Positions 13,601 through 27,254 of a stretch of 64,000 nucleotides of DNA are shown piece by piece; positions within the stretch are counted from its first letter, which is position 1, and each line of letters begins with the position of its first letter. The stretch comes from Pipra filicauda (Eukaryota; Chordata; Aves; Passeriformes; Pipridae): contig NW_024104358.1 in the NCBI RefSeq assembly GCF_003945595.2, positions 124,001 to 188,000 on the forward strand, given 5' to 3'. Under the pieces are notes generated by a model. It saw only the letters and a program-made list of their open reading frames with translations. It searched no databases and was not told the origin of the DNA. A program made the position numbers and the translations under genes.

Positions 13601-16600
13601 ACTCTCCCCAGCGAGCGTTAGTGGGTCTCGCAGTTTGCTCTCCTCGCTGCATTCCTCAGCTGTACCAGATGTCAGTTCCTTCCTTTCAGAAAGGCTGAAA
13701 ACTCACACTGAGAAAGTCCACAGCCTTTTCTAGCCTCTCCATGCCTCTCTTGGGTTTTTTTCCTTCTCTTGCCATGAAAGGACAGAGCACTGAGGGGCAT
13801 AACCTAGTACAAGGTTATTGAAGTTATCCACTTGCCATTACGTATCACTGTACAGCACTGAATTATTTGTTCCAGCTTCCTAGGCAGGTGTGTGGCAAAT
13901 TTCCATACAGCTTTAATGGAAATCAGATTGCAGCTTCAAACCCAAATTCTTCATCTGCACCACAGCATGACTGTGAAGTGTTGCTGAGCAAGGGCGGAGT
14001 GAACAGCTATGTAGGAACAGACCGCAGTCACAGCTGGGAGAAGTATGTGGGTCTCACTTAATAAAACTTGATAGAAAATATTTGTAGCTATTAAAAAATA
14101 TTGACAAAGGCACGATATGCTCCATGTAACCAACATGATTGTCTCACTAGGACAGGCACGTACTGTATTTCAAAGTTTGATTATCAGGAGGACTTCACTT
14201 TTAGAGTACGAAGGAGCACACATACACACCTGCTGCTGGCAGATGCAGCAGAGGGTGGCACAGCACAGCAAGGAGATTCCTTGTATGCAGACTTGCTTTA
14301 TTCCTATTTCCAGGTGCAAATTCAGAGTTTTCAAAGTAGCAAATGCCCAGGATGAAGAGGTGGATCTCATCTACTTATAAAGGGCAAAGAAAAGAGATTG
14401 GATGAGCTGGGGAAAATGAGGTGGGACCCTCAACCCTAGTGTGATCTCACTGTGGAAGTACCAGAGGCTATGTCCATTTGGCTGAGAGTCTGCATGCACC
14501 TGAGCAGGTAACTCACTGTCTCCTCTGCAGTCAGCAGAGCTCAGGGCACAAACATCGCATCCAAAAGTAGGTGCCTTCATCTGGTCCCCCGACCATCGCA
14601 CACTTCAAAGAGAGGCACCCAGAAGACCAGGTCCAACACAGGCAGCAGAAGACAGTTGAGATGAATCTCTCTGGGGCCAAGTGATACACGAGAGCCCTTT
14701 GCAGGTGGTAGCCTCTAGATGAAAGCCAGCTTGTGTGGTCTCATCAAAGGGCTTGCCCAGGCCAGCAACCAGCAACCTGGGTGGCATGGCAGCAAGGATC
14801 TCGGTGGTACCAGTATTGCTGCATCTGCTCTGGGAGTAGGTGGTGGGATGCTCCCTGGGCGGTGGCTCCCAGCAGCTCTTCCTCTGCCAAGTCGATTGCT
14901 AAACATTTATCCTACCCGGCCCAGAATTAGGAGAGTCTCAAGAGGAATCCCACACTTTCTGTGGAGCACAGTACACACCTAAATGACAAAAATAACCCCA
15001 ACAAAACAAAACAAAGCAAAAACCCCTAATTTCACAGGGAACTCATTTCACAGGGAAACAACAGAATGCCTTTATTTATTTGCTGCCAATGTCAAACACG
15101 ACTCACAGCCAGATGTTAAAATGGCCTGATTTTTACTGTCACTACTACATTGTGCTGATTTGGTCAAAAATAAAAACCCCTTAAAAATTTACAAAAAACT
15201 GCACAGCTCTTTAACAACAAACCAGATCGGCATGGAAGAACAAAAAGTTGGTACAAACTGACAGTGTCTGAATTTGTTTCTTTTAATAGATAAATGTCTG
15301 TGATTATCACAAAAGGGGTAATGCCAGCAGTTTCACTGAAGAGTCCTTGACTGAAGGGTCCTCACACTCTCCCTAGGCTTGCACAAATTGAATGACTGCA
15401 CGGCTGGCATAGCTGCTTGCTTTGCCAGCAGGGCAGCAAGAGATGGTTGAGAAATTATGGTCTCAGTTATGGATGGGGAGAGAGAGCTGTGCCTGGATAC
15501 TGGCCATGTTTGCAATGCTGTAGCTTGAAAGCATGCTAATGGTAGGCATGCCATTATCACAGTGAAGCAGACACAAGCATTCAGTACACCTGACATTTCA
15601 GATTTTTACTTTAAAACACCTCTAAGGTGGCTGCCCTGGGTCCCATTGCCCAGGAGACAATGCAACCTTTGGCGAAGTAGGTACTTGGGAGCAACCTCTA
15701 TCTTAATTATTCACTTAAATGAGTAAGAAAATAAAACAGAAATGGAAAAAATAATGTAAAGTAGTTCCACTTTTGTTATTGTTTTGAGGCACAACACTTC
15801 AGTCTGCTCACATTCATCATATTTATACCTAGTTTGAACTTCCTCCATGCAGCACTCTTCTCACTCAATTATATTAAAAACTACTTTTGCCTCTGCTTTT
15901 AATGTCTCCTTTACACAGAGACATTTCTTCAAGTCAACTGATTTTTCAACTGTGTCTTCCTAATTCCTCCCCTTTCTTCTCCCCACCAAGACACTCCAAA
16001 ATGATCCCCCCTTTGCTTATCCTGTTAGTGATCATCTTTCTACTCGTGTTTTTGAAACATCTCCATTGTCCTCTGACATACCAGGCTGGACAAAGCACAG
16101 GCGCTCACTTCCCCCAGTCCTTCCTGTTATCTCAGTGTCCTCCTGCCAAAAGCAGTAAAAATCCAAATCAAGAAACATGGACCTAAAGCAGGTTTTTCAA
16201 CCCTTCCATGACAGAAAAGACCTATATTCTGAAATAACCATTAACCTTGTTATACTCCCTTTACAGAGTTCAGACTTCATGCCTTTGGCAAACCAGTCTT
16301 GTCAAAGCAACCTGTGATGGGCACCCAGCTGATGAACTGCTGTAGAAAGTCTTGGCCTGGAGATGGCAAAGCTTTTCATGACCAATGTGAACAAAATCAC
16401 TCTTGCTAAAATAAAATTAGAAGTTCAAAGCAAAGGCCATTAGAAAGTAATTTTTTTTTTTGCCATCCACAATTTTTGATGAACCAGAAAAGGCCCTGAT
16501 ACTCCTGCATATATCACCCTTCAGAGACAAGTAGGATTCAGGGATGAAAACACCACAAGAAAGCAGGAGACCAAGGTGTTCATCTTCATAAGATGGATAC

Positions 16601-19600
16601 AAATGATGAGGTACTTACTTGCCAGAAATGTCTCCTCCTGCAGGACTGGAGCAAACATCTCCTCTGCCCAGCAGCCTTCATAGGCTGTGTGCCATCAGCA
16701 CAGTCCATCTGTTCACAAACCACCCTTTTTTTGTAAATGGTCACAGCTCAGCCTGCTTTTGTCACTCGGGGAAGCCCATCTTTCTATCCCACTGGTTGTG
16801 GGCACTTGTTCTTCACTAAAGTGAGCTCTCTTTGGTTCTACAAGCCCCAGTTCCCTCCTGGTTTTCCCACCTTTTCTTTCTCCCATGCCTTTATTCCAGA
16901 CCCCATGTGCCGCAGAATCTCATTCCTCAATGTGCACATGCACCTTCTCCAGCATGAGCCCAGCTGCTGCTGCCCTAACTTCCACTGTGCCCTGCCCTCA
17001 CTGCCTGCAGGGAAGTAGTGAATAGAGCTGGATTTCCAAAAGCAATGGGAAATTGTGCTGAGGAACAGCATAACCTAGCAGCACCTTCCAGCACTCATCA
17101 TTAAAAACAATGCAGGAATTGGTGAGGCCTAAAAGATATGCAAAACCAGAAAAGTACCTTGTATCAGGGTCTCTTCAGAGGTGGGTCTGGGCTTTTTTTT
17201 GCCCTGTTGAGCAATAGAGATGGAGAAAAGTATGAGTGGTCATCTCAGGGCACAGCACAAAAGAGGCAGTTATGATCTTAAGATGAGAAGACTTAATTCA
17301 AAGGGACAAATAAAGCAATGAATTAAGGTATCCTGGTGGCAAAAGGGCTATTATACATGAAATAAACAACTTTAATGAGGTTGTAACCTTGGATTTATAG
17401 TCTCATCTTCAGGCACAGGACTTCAGGTGCATAACTCCATTAGCACTAATGGGATGTGCACAATTAGAGCCCCACACATCAGGATGAGACCACTGCTATT
17501 AAAATCAGCCATGAACAAGCTTCAGAGAGGTTCTCCCATTTAGCTCAGCAGAGCAATCCAAAAGAGAGGAGCTCATTTGTAGCTGAGCTTTGCAAGGTGG
17601 TCAAGTATGAGCACTTGCTGTGAATTCTCTGTATGGTGGATATGAGTGGGTGGATAGCCTGTAATTTTAGAGTCGGATGTTACTCCTGCCCCTGCACATT
17701 TTATGGGACATCAGATCTCCTCTGCTGGGAATAGGCTTCTGCTCTCCAGGAATGGTCTGTAAAACTGTTGACTTCAGTCACCATCACCTCTTGCTTTCAA
17801 ACTGGGGAGGTGTCGACTTCCCACTCCAGACGTACTGAAACCTCTCACCTCCCACTCGATTCCTGGGCATGTTGTGTGGAACAGAGCAGAGGCTGAGCAG
17901 AGTGGTTCAGCTCACAGATACAGCATGTTCCCTGAGGGCTCCCAGCCTGAAGGTTGCCTGTACTATGCAGGGCACAGCAGAGCAGTATCTCCAGCTGGCT
18001 GGGATATCACCACAGTGAATTATCTCAGGCAATGATTCATCCCACTGAACTTCTTGCTCCCAAAACCAGCTCTGGGCTGGCCCATGAACTGGGACAGCAG
18101 GTATTTAGCTCTGAAAAAAAAAAAAAAAGTCTCTGGGAACTCAAAATCAACACAAAACAGCATTGAATATATTTGACTTTCATGGGGACAGAAAAATTGC
18201 CCAGCACATATAAAATAAAGGACAAAATAGCTCAGTATTTTAAATCTCACCTGTCCTCAGGAGCACATATTACTACACCCGAGTGACAATATGCCAGCTG
18301 AGACCCTGGGATGCTGCTTGTTTACCTGCTCTTTAATAGTGCCACCAGGCAGCAATCACCAGCTGAAAAGGGCAGCAGCTTATATTATCAGATTTTTTAG
18401 AAAGCAATGCAGACAATATACTTGCAATTGGTTTCTTGCCAGAGAGTCGTAAAAGCTATTTAAATCTGAATAACACCAAGGCATATCTGAGGGTAATGGA
18501 ATAAGGTGCAGAGGCTGCAAGCAGAACTACAATGATAAAACATTAAATACCAATATGACTTTAGATATTATATTATGCTCTCCTGAGAGTTGTAATTCTT
18601 CTGATATATGAAGCATTCAGAAAAATGGAATTGAACCCTTCATCATACTATTTTTTTCCTACAATATTAAAAATGCAATTTTACCAGAAGCCATGGGGAT
18701 TCCTATGTTCTTAATACACTTACAGATTTTTACAAGCTAATGTTAAAACAGACTGAATTGCTGTACACATCCTTGTTCACACTTAAGTCTGGTCTGAAAG
18801 CTATTCACTTCAGTTTTGCACTCTAATATCTATATTCTTGTATTCTTAATACTCACAGATTTCAACAGTACAACATTTTGACATCATTCCTGGAAAGTCC
18901 ATGTTCTCACAGAATCCAACAGTTTTACCATCAGCTTTAGTGGCAACAGGCTCAAGCCTAGAAGTCTTAAACCTGATAGACATTAAAGAATAAGAAAATT
19001 TCCTGCTTAATCTAATTTAGCTAGCAGAAGAACATTCTCTGCAAGGCCAAGGATATTAATGGCAGCACAAGTAGCCGCATTTATGCGGAGGCTACTTAAC
19101 ATTTTCCATTGTAATACTCCACTTCAGGATAACTTTGAACAATTCAGGCTAAACATTCCTGATGTTAGCTGTCTGACTAATAGGATCTTTTTTGGGAAGC
19201 TTTTGCTCAAGGGATTCAGCTATTTCCAAAACTGAGGTTACAGAAAAAAAAAAAAAAGTGGGAAAACTAAAGTAGCAAAACTAGAGTTTCATATGAAAAG
19301 TTCTGGCACTTCCATAAGGGAAAACAGGAGTTTCGATCATCACCCTGTTGAAAATTCAAAGAATGACCAAGGATAAAGGCTGACAAAGAACACAGAGTAT
19401 AGCTGAAAATAAGTAACATGATGAGCTCATTACAGAATTAAGGGACATAAGAAATTAAAAGCATGTGCTAAGAAGAGGTAAAGCAGAACAACCTTGTTTG
19501 GCTGGTAGCATTACAAGACTAGAAGGGTTCATCACATCTATGCATTTTGGGCTCTATACTGCTTTGCTGTTCAGCAAGCAGCAAAGCAGCCCATTAACAC

Positions 19601-22600
19601 CTCTCTGCTGTCAGATACACATAGGAAGTAATTGCACTGGGCTGCTGCTTTCCACTCTCTTGGCTCTCAGAGAGGGTAACTCTTTCCAATACAGCCTCAA
19701 AATACAGTTGGCATGGCATTCTACACAAATTCATACAATAAAATCTGTTTTACTAAACTGTGGAAATATGAGCCCTCAAGAGACAGGAAAAACTTGAATT
19801 GTCAGTGCAATCTTCATCCTGTTACTCAGTACAGAACCTTTTAATGGCTTAATCACGTACTATTTTCTCCGTCAGATGCAATAATCAGGCAATTATACTT
19901 AGATTCTCTAAATGATATGAAGGACCTGCTGAGCATGGGCTGGATTGAGGACATGAAACACTTTAAATGCATATGACAGACTACAGCATCTGTCTTAAGG
20001 AGCTTACCCTCAGAAAATACAAAAGAGAGAATTGATGCTTATTGCATAGGAGGAGTGAAGCAGTAGGAGCAAGAATCTGCTTAGGCAGTTATCTGGTTCT
20101 ATTGTATCCAGGTTTAGAGAGGAGTCCTGCTAGGGTCTCGTCTGTATTGCCAGGCAGTTGTGAATGAAGCAGCAGCTCATATGTTTCAAATAAAAAAGAG
20201 CTACTCTTTACTTGAAGAAATTATTCATCCATGTCTATCAGCAGCACTACTTGCACTCTAGTAACAGGAATGGCAAGATCACAGCTTTTGCCTGCGTGGC
20301 AGGCAGAGGTGGTGGGTGGCAAGGAGAGCTTGTGGCTGGTGGGCCACAATACAGGGACAAACTTCTCTCCAGGCACAGGTGTTTCCTCCTTTGGGACTGC
20401 TCAGTTCATGGCCCAGATCCCCTTTCACCTCTTTCAGTGAGGAAAGCCCTCTTATATTTTGTAGGAGAAAAGCAAAGTTTTGGTTGTCCCAAGAGAGGAA
20501 GCAGCAGTCGCCTACTAAAGAGATGAGAAATTTCAGAAAGATGCCTGATTCGTACCACTTACTTAAGATAGCTGAAAATTACCATAAATACATAAAAGTA
20601 ATCTCTTTTAACAATGCTGTGATCTAATGACAATTCTTATGACTTCAAAAACATTAACACCAGCAAATGGTATACGATTTGACTTTTCTGCCAGCATATG
20701 TAATTTGTAGATAAACACAAGTCAGTCACTTTACAACCACATACTGGTTTGATGCTTGATTCAGAAGCCGGTCTTCTCATAAATTACCTGATTTCCCTTC
20801 TACAGATATATAAAATTAAAACCTCTGGGTATCCTCCCCAAGTAGAAATCTTTCCTTGGAGAGTGGGAATTAATTAAATATTTACTGAAGTCTTAAAAAA
20901 ATCAATTAGCAAATGGGAGCTTTTAATTTCCAAGTAGCTTGTTTTGACTCTGTCAGTCAGTCCAGGATGGATGCTGGTGGTACATGTGAACCCAGATCTG
21001 CACAGCTTCTTCACACACAACCTCCCCTACACAACTGGTGGTATCAGCATAAATGAAGGGTAATATCAAGCTTTTCTCAAGAGGCAGAGTTTAAGCAGTT
21101 ATGCAGAATCTTAACTCCTCTCTGGTAACTTCTAAACTCATTGGCCAAGTGCAATGAGATGATATCAGCAGGCTGAGCCACTGAGGTCCCAGGGCAGACC
21201 TGCACAACACGGGGCCCAGGAGGGGCTGGGAGCAGGCAGTGGCTGGAGCCCTTGCGTGGCAGCCAGGACCAGGCAGCTGAGGTGGAGCGCTGGACCAGCA
21301 CACGCTCAAACAAGGGAGGGTGAGAAACTCCTGGAGAGAGAACCGAAGATCTAATGTGGCAGTTGTGTGTAGGAGTCATTGTGAACAGCTATTTGTGGTT
21401 GAACTAAAAAAGACCAAAAAAGCCACAAGAAACCAAGCCCATGAACGCTTGTGCTCACACGTGTAACTGTAGAAAGTACTCTTCTATAAATTGAAAGGGT
21501 TTGTTTTTTCCCCCTTTATTGCACTAGAAACCTAGATAACTTAGAACATGACTTCAGGAGTCACACTAAAAATTAATAATTGAAATGACCTCATAGTCCA
21601 TATAAACAAGTTGTTAACATCGCGTAAATTTGTTAACATCGCTGAAATTTGTAATTGTTAATCCTTTTGGAAACTAGGTTTTTCATAGCTAGTAACAATG
21701 GATCTGCCTGACTTCTGTGTTAAGTTAAATGTTACAGGAATTAATAAGATCAGGCTTTATTTTTTTGGTAATAAATAAATAAATATCTTGGAAGTCACAC
21801 ATTTGGTCCAAAGCAGAAACTGCTCAAACATTACAATCTGCTGCAGGACAGACAAGCCTTATCTGCATACTACTTCTTCTAAAATACGTAAATTGGTCAT
21901 TATTAGCTATACTTCCCTCTCAAGTACATTTTTTACCACAACTCGAAAAAGGCAAGTCTATTGCAACTGGTGCATCCCAGTTACATATCTTTTCCTGCCT
22001 TAGATTCAATCTGCAGGCTAATTATTAATTCTGCTAATGTTAAAGAAGCCAAGTGAAAGACTTGGGAACAAAAAAAAAAAAAAATCAATTCTGTAACAGA
22101 GAAAACCTACTTTAATTCCTTTCATTTGTTTTTAAACATCAGGATACCCAAGCAAGCAAACACTGTGTGTGGGATGAAACCCCTGAAGAGTTCAATCAGC
22201 TTTGAACTTTCTAACCTATGGGATGTGGTTCTTCATCACTTTTACTGAGATATGAGATGAAATCACACACTGAATAATGAGAACAGGACACATTTTTTCA
22301 TATAAAACTACATATGTATTAGTCAAATCCAGATGAAGGAAAAAATAAAATCAAAATATTGATGTAATGTATGATATTAAAGAATACCATCTCAGTGAGA
22401 GATTTAACAATTTGATCATTCCAACCAGAATGGAAGTCCTTGTTGCACACATTCTTTTCATCTTATAAAGTTTGGAAGTCTTTAGCTGTGTTTCTGACAG
22501 ATAGATAAATACATTGCTACTCTTCCTTGTTTATTTTACTGACACTTTTAATATCATTGTAAAATAGATCTGGCCATTTTTCCTGACATATAAATGTTTG

Positions 22601-25600
22601 CTTTAATTGAAATAAGCCATTAACTTTTCTCTCATTAAGGAGCTTTTGCCAAAACTGTTGTTTTTACAGACATCTTCCCCAGCTCTGTGCAGTTCACTAT
22701 TGCTTGGCATATGATGAGTTGTGTCAACAGCAATTTGTTCTATCAATTAAAAGATCAAAAATAAAATACAGGCCCAACTTTGTATAAATCTCCTTGCAGT
22801 TGTAAAGTCAACATGAAAAGCTTCTGAACAAGTCCCACTGGACTAGTCCCAAGGAGCAGCACCACCATCTCCTGAGCAGTGCCGAGGCATTCAGGGTCAT
22901 GCAGCCGAAGGCAAGAAGCATGAGAACACTGAATTTGGGACCATATCTGACACCTGAGCAACTGAAACTTCCACCATGAATGCAATGTTAAGACCACAAA
23001 ATTTCAAGCATCCTTCCAACTGCAGATACAGCTTTCCAGAAGAATTCATGAAAAGGTAAAGAACATAGTGACAGAAGGTATTGGATTTAGAGCAGCATGC
23101 TCATTTTGCTTAAAAATCAACAAGCTGTGGGTAAAATCCAAAGAAAATTAAAAAGAAGCATAAAATCCAAGGGAAGAAAACGTACAGGCATGGAAAATCA
23201 TGAGGGACATATCTCTCACCCCAGGGCTGTCAAACCAGATGAGAAGCAGTTCTACAGAGAGCAATTCAATTCCTCTTACTGCACACACTGCACATATTTT
23301 GGCTGGCAATATTATTTGCATCACCAGCTCCTAATGACATCTTAACAGAGCACCCGGAGTCCTCTGACTGTCAAGTGAGAGCCATTAAATAGTGCTTGCT
23401 TCTTAAAGATACCTCAGATTGTCACCAGTGATTTGTCATAGCAGATATTTGTCAGAAGGCAAAAAATCGGGCAATACCGACCAACAAGAACGTGCTCAGA
23501 AATTTACAAAGTATAAAGAGCATAAACACAAAGATGTTAGAGGTTCTTTACAACTGCTACTGGTTGCCAATGCCAATCCCACCCAATGTCCTTGTTAGCA
23601 TCAAAAATGACATCCACAATCTCACCCAGACCTTCTCTACTCTGTCCTCTGTGCAGGTGCTTAGATCTGCACAACCATTACCCATCTTTATCTGGCAGTA
23701 CCTTATAGCCACACTGGTCAGCTTGGTACACATGTCCAGACTTTGGCAGGATGTGTAGGAGTAGAAATTAGGCCTCCAAAATGTTTTAAGCATTTTGGGG
23801 AACATCATGTGGAGCTGAAAAGAAAAAGTACATGATAAGCTGTGTAGAAGGTGGGAGAGCAGCCCAGGTTTCCTCTGTGGGCAGTCAGCAGCAGGACACT
23901 TTACAATTTAGACGGAGTTTGGTTCAACTTTGAGAACACCGGAAATAGCACATCGTATCGTGGTGTCAAGACAATGTCACACCAAGTATCTTTGGATTAC
24001 AGAAGAACTCTCCCATTTAGTTTCATTTTCCATAAATATTAATGTTAAGGACTAGATTCTGACAACAGCTGTGGTAGTTAACCGTATCTGAGGAATTACT
24101 TATTTTTTCAGTTAAACCAATAGATGATCCAAAGTTTAGCATCTTCTCCTATAGTCTGTCCTGAAGACAACCTGGGCTGCCTGTACAAGCAGACGTTTCA
24201 GACTGTTAGAAAGGCTGAGATTAACCTATTCCACTTTGTGTTGTGATCGAGGAGGAGCACACCATTACTGTGACTACCTCAAACTATTGGAGCAGTAACT
24301 TTCTAACTCTTTATGGACCAAGTTGCACCCACCCCACCCTTCACCAGCAAAGCCTTTGTTTTGTCTACACATGAAAAGGGCACTGGGAGAGGAGCACCCC
24401 CCCGGCACTGTGCCCTGAGCTAGTGCTGTGGTTAAGGGAGATGGCACTTCACATCCCACATTGGCTCAAATTATCAGTACAATTAGACATTTCACAAGTA
24501 GCAGTGAAACAGACAGTAAATCTCACAGCAAAATTAGAGCTATATGGGTGAAGATCCCAAGTACTGAACAACTAGAAGAAATGCTGTTCTTCTTCAGCAT
24601 CAAAACTAAGATAATTGTCACCCTTATTCTCCTTTCAGACCTCGCTTTTGAAAGACTTACACTCATCTCACTTAGAGAGCCTGTAAGACTCATGCCAATT
24701 ACAGCTGAATTCCAAAGTAACATTTTCTCTTACAAGAATTGCAGTTCTGCACAAATAAAAACCAATTACAAACCAGTTAACACAAACCTACATGGTTAGG
24801 AGCCTGACAGGAGAGACGATGGCTTGATGCAGACTGTGTGTATAGTCACCAAAGGGAAGGCTTTCCCTCACATGTGCATTTTGTCTCGTGTTTGTATGTC
24901 TGTTACCTGTGGACACTTAATGGAGATGGAACCACAGGGTAGAGGCCTTGCTTGCCTCTGCAAGTGCTTGCTGACCAAAAAGAAGTTCTAAATTTTTAGA
25001 CGTAATTTTCAGGGACGCTCACGTCACTTCATTTTCATTGTTTTACAGAAAAGCCTTTTACAAACAAGGAAGGAGAAAATATAGGTAGTGGTATGGTAAT
25101 TAGAAAGAACACTTCTTATGGTGAATGAGCTGCCAGCTCACTCACCTTAGGAAAAGAACATGTAAAAGCGAATTTCCAGAAATACAGAAATAGTGGGGAA
25201 AGCCCACACTTAATCCAGCACAAAGACACAGTCCTATTCCCATTAATTTTTAATCTCCACAGATGTTGGTTCTCATTTATAGATCAACACCTTCAACTGA
25301 CTCCACCTCCCTTGCTCAGGCAGGCTTCCTCTAATTATTTCCACCATGATAGAAGACCAAAGCGTGATTCAGAACAGACTCTGTAAAGTCTACTTACACC
25401 TCACCTATTTTTGTATCTTACTTCCCTGTCCGATTCAGGTCTATGCCTTTAGAAGTCAAAAGTCTCTATTGAAGTCTTCCTTATGTCTTCATGGACTTTA
25501 ACTGACATTTAGCACATTCGATCCGGTCAAATAAAATCCACTGATCTTGTTAAACTCCAGCACAGAAGAATATTACTGCCCTCTTTCTCACATTTACATT

Positions 25601-26483
25601 CTCAGTCTTAAGGAACTAACTCAAAACACACAGCTTGTTTTTAACCTATTCCAAGTATTTATTTTGCTAACACCTCCTTTGCAGACCTCCTAGTACATAT
25701 AATGTTACTGCTGCTTCCTTCCATGCACAGTCACTACAGAGACAATCTTCTATTCCCAGTTATCCAGAAGATAGTTTTTTTCTCTCTCAAATGTCTCAGC
25801 CTAATTATCTGCTCCTACTTCTGTTCCCTGGTGTTTATTTTGGTGCTACAGAAAACTAGAAATATTAACACAATTTGAATATTTTTTTGTATAGGAAATG
25901 AAACTCAGTCATGTGGCACTGTAACAGGATACTTAAGTAATCTTTGATTTCAGAGAAGTTCACTGTATGAAAGCTGACACAAAAAAGGTACCCAAACTTT
26001 CTAAAGTAAAAGATCAGCCTGGCAATTTGCCAGATACATGAGGACTGAACAAATTTTGCATCCATATCTACATAAATACTGCAATCACTATAGTTTAGAT
26101 TGGAAAAGAGTAAATTCTTAGTCTAAACTCCAGTTTTCACACAGTTCTGACTTTCCAAAGCATTCACTTGAGAGGCTGAAATACTCCATGCTAGGACCAA
26201 ACCACACTTCTTCAGCCATTTTAGGCTGAAAGACATGCAAGAAAGAGCTCAAGAGGGGAAAAAAAAAGAGGAAATCAATGACAGTAACACGTGTGCGTTT
26301 CCACGTACTAAATTTTTAAATTAACTTTCTTGTTAAAAAGATAAGTGGCCTGAGTTCAGGAATAAAGGCTCATCCAGATGGCAAAGCTACTGCAGGTGCT
26401 GCCCATTTACACTACACTGGCTGCTCCAGGTTGGTTATTTCTGCACTTTCCACCACAAACAATTCAGCAGCACCACTGGGTTG
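7675..26483. other. Intergenic DNA downstream of EIF3H, no gene supported
   Basis: About 18.8 kb with no recognisable coding exon. It contains homopolymers (T at about 11642-11654, A at 18114-18128, 19243-19257 and 22070-22084), the 19-bp tandem at 21.6 kb, and a small CpG pocket at 13577-13640. There is also a duplicated TTTCACAGGGAA near 15030-15056. Conserved regulatory elements could be present, since the known vertebrate interval toward TRPS1 is a gene desert, but they cannot be identified from one sequence. Confidence 0.6.
21611..21648 (+). repeat. 19-bp tandem duplication
   Basis: Two adjacent copies of a 19-base unit starting TTGTTAACATCGC (at 21611 and 21630), differing at two bases near the end, followed by a decayed third TTGTAATTGTTA. 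Each unit contains the palindrome GTTAAC and a CpG. It lies in intergenic DNA about 5.4 kb downstream of EIF3H. Confidence 0.85.
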
Positions 26484-26539
26484 CACAGAATCGTTTAGGC
26501 TGGAAAAGACCTTTAAGATCACTAAGTCCAATCATTAAC
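26484..26539 (-). mobile_element. CR1 LINE 3'-end fragment
   Basis: The plus strand reads CACAGAATCGTTTAGGCTGG, then GAAAAGACCTTTAAGATC and AAGTCCAATCATTAAC. This is the reverse complement of the classic avian CR1 3' end (GTTGGAAAAGACCTNNAAGATC type). It is a very short, 5'-truncated copy about 450 bases beyond the EIF3H poly(A) site. Confidence 0.88.
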
Positions 26540-27008
26540 TGGTTTTCATTCCAATTTTTGACTCCAGATTCTGATTTCGACTCAGTTGGTGGTAGCAAGA
26601 GAATATGAGAACCCAGCATAGCACAGTATGGTGGGAACCAGTCTCCACATCACACTGGTTTTGTATGGCCTGAATGTGAAGCTCTGTGAAACATGGAAGG
26701 ACCATTGCACCAGACTGTCCAAACAGATTAAAACAAAAATGAGCAATTGTCCCTAGTCCCTAGCAAGTTACAGTTGTAACTTCCCAACGAAAATGGGGAA
26801 ATCTTAAATTTCTTCTGTAAGTCAGCTATACTGAACATTTGCAATATTTGTTTTTATTTCTGACTCCAAGTTAAATAAAACCTGTATTATTTACTATGAC
26901 TAAACATGAATAACTGCCAAACATTTATAAAACCTGAGTGACCATAGAAAATTCCAGTTCAATAGAGCCACCAAGCAAGGAAACACTAAAATATCATTAA
27001 AATTTGCC

Positions 27009-27014
27009 TTTATT
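27009..27014 (-). promoter_or_regulatory. EIF3H: Poly(A) signal AATAAA of EIF3H
   Basis: Minus-strand AATAAA about 145 bases after the EIF3H stop. It is followed on the minus strand by a T-rich stretch with a GTGTTT motif, resembling a downstream element. Cleavage is expected near 26985-26998. Confidence 0.7.
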
Positions 27015-27076
27015 TTTCTTACAGGAGAATTCTACACAAACCAAGGTGACTCTGTTTTATAAGACTCTCTTCCCAA

Positions 27077-27082
27077 TTTAAT
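27077..27082 (-). promoter_or_regulatory. EIF3H: Possible alternative poly(A) signal ATTAAA
   Basis: Minus-strand ATTAAA about 75 bases after the stop codon, the commonest variant hexamer. It could give a shorter 3' end than the AATAAA at 27009-27014. Hexamers of this kind are common by chance in AT-rich DNA. Confidence 0.3.
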
Positions 27083-27156
27083 AAATTTTCAAGATGATCA
27101 TGAAGAGTGTAAAGTCGTAAATAACTTTTCCTGTTGAGGGCTACAGCAAAGTTTCT

Positions 27157-27254
27157 TCAGTTGTTGTAATCCTGGAGAGCCTGAGCCATGAAAAGCTTGC
27201 CCAGGTTCTGTGCATTAAACTCCTTAATATTCTGGCAGTAGGTATTAATTTGAC
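27157..27254 (-). CDS. EIF3H: EIF3H terminal coding exon 8 with stop codon
   Basis: 98 coding bases on the minus strand. Two bases complete Gly, then [20 protein letters not shown] and [11 protein letters not shown] follow, with the TGA stop at 27159-27157. The acceptor is TTTTTGACAG. This is the conserved C-terminus of eIF3h and it fixes the end of the gene. The 3' UTR continues to about 26990. Confidence 0.97.

Larger units (their letters stand above)
26990..27156 (-). other. EIF3H: EIF3H 3' untranslated region
   Basis: About 165 bases between the stop codon and the predicted cleavage zone. A canonical AATAAA lies on the minus strand at 27014-27009, about 145 bases after the stop, and an ATTAAA variant lies nearer the stop at 27082-27077. 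A short 3' UTR of this size fits a highly expressed translation-factor mRNA. The exact cleavage site is inferred. Confidence 0.7.
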
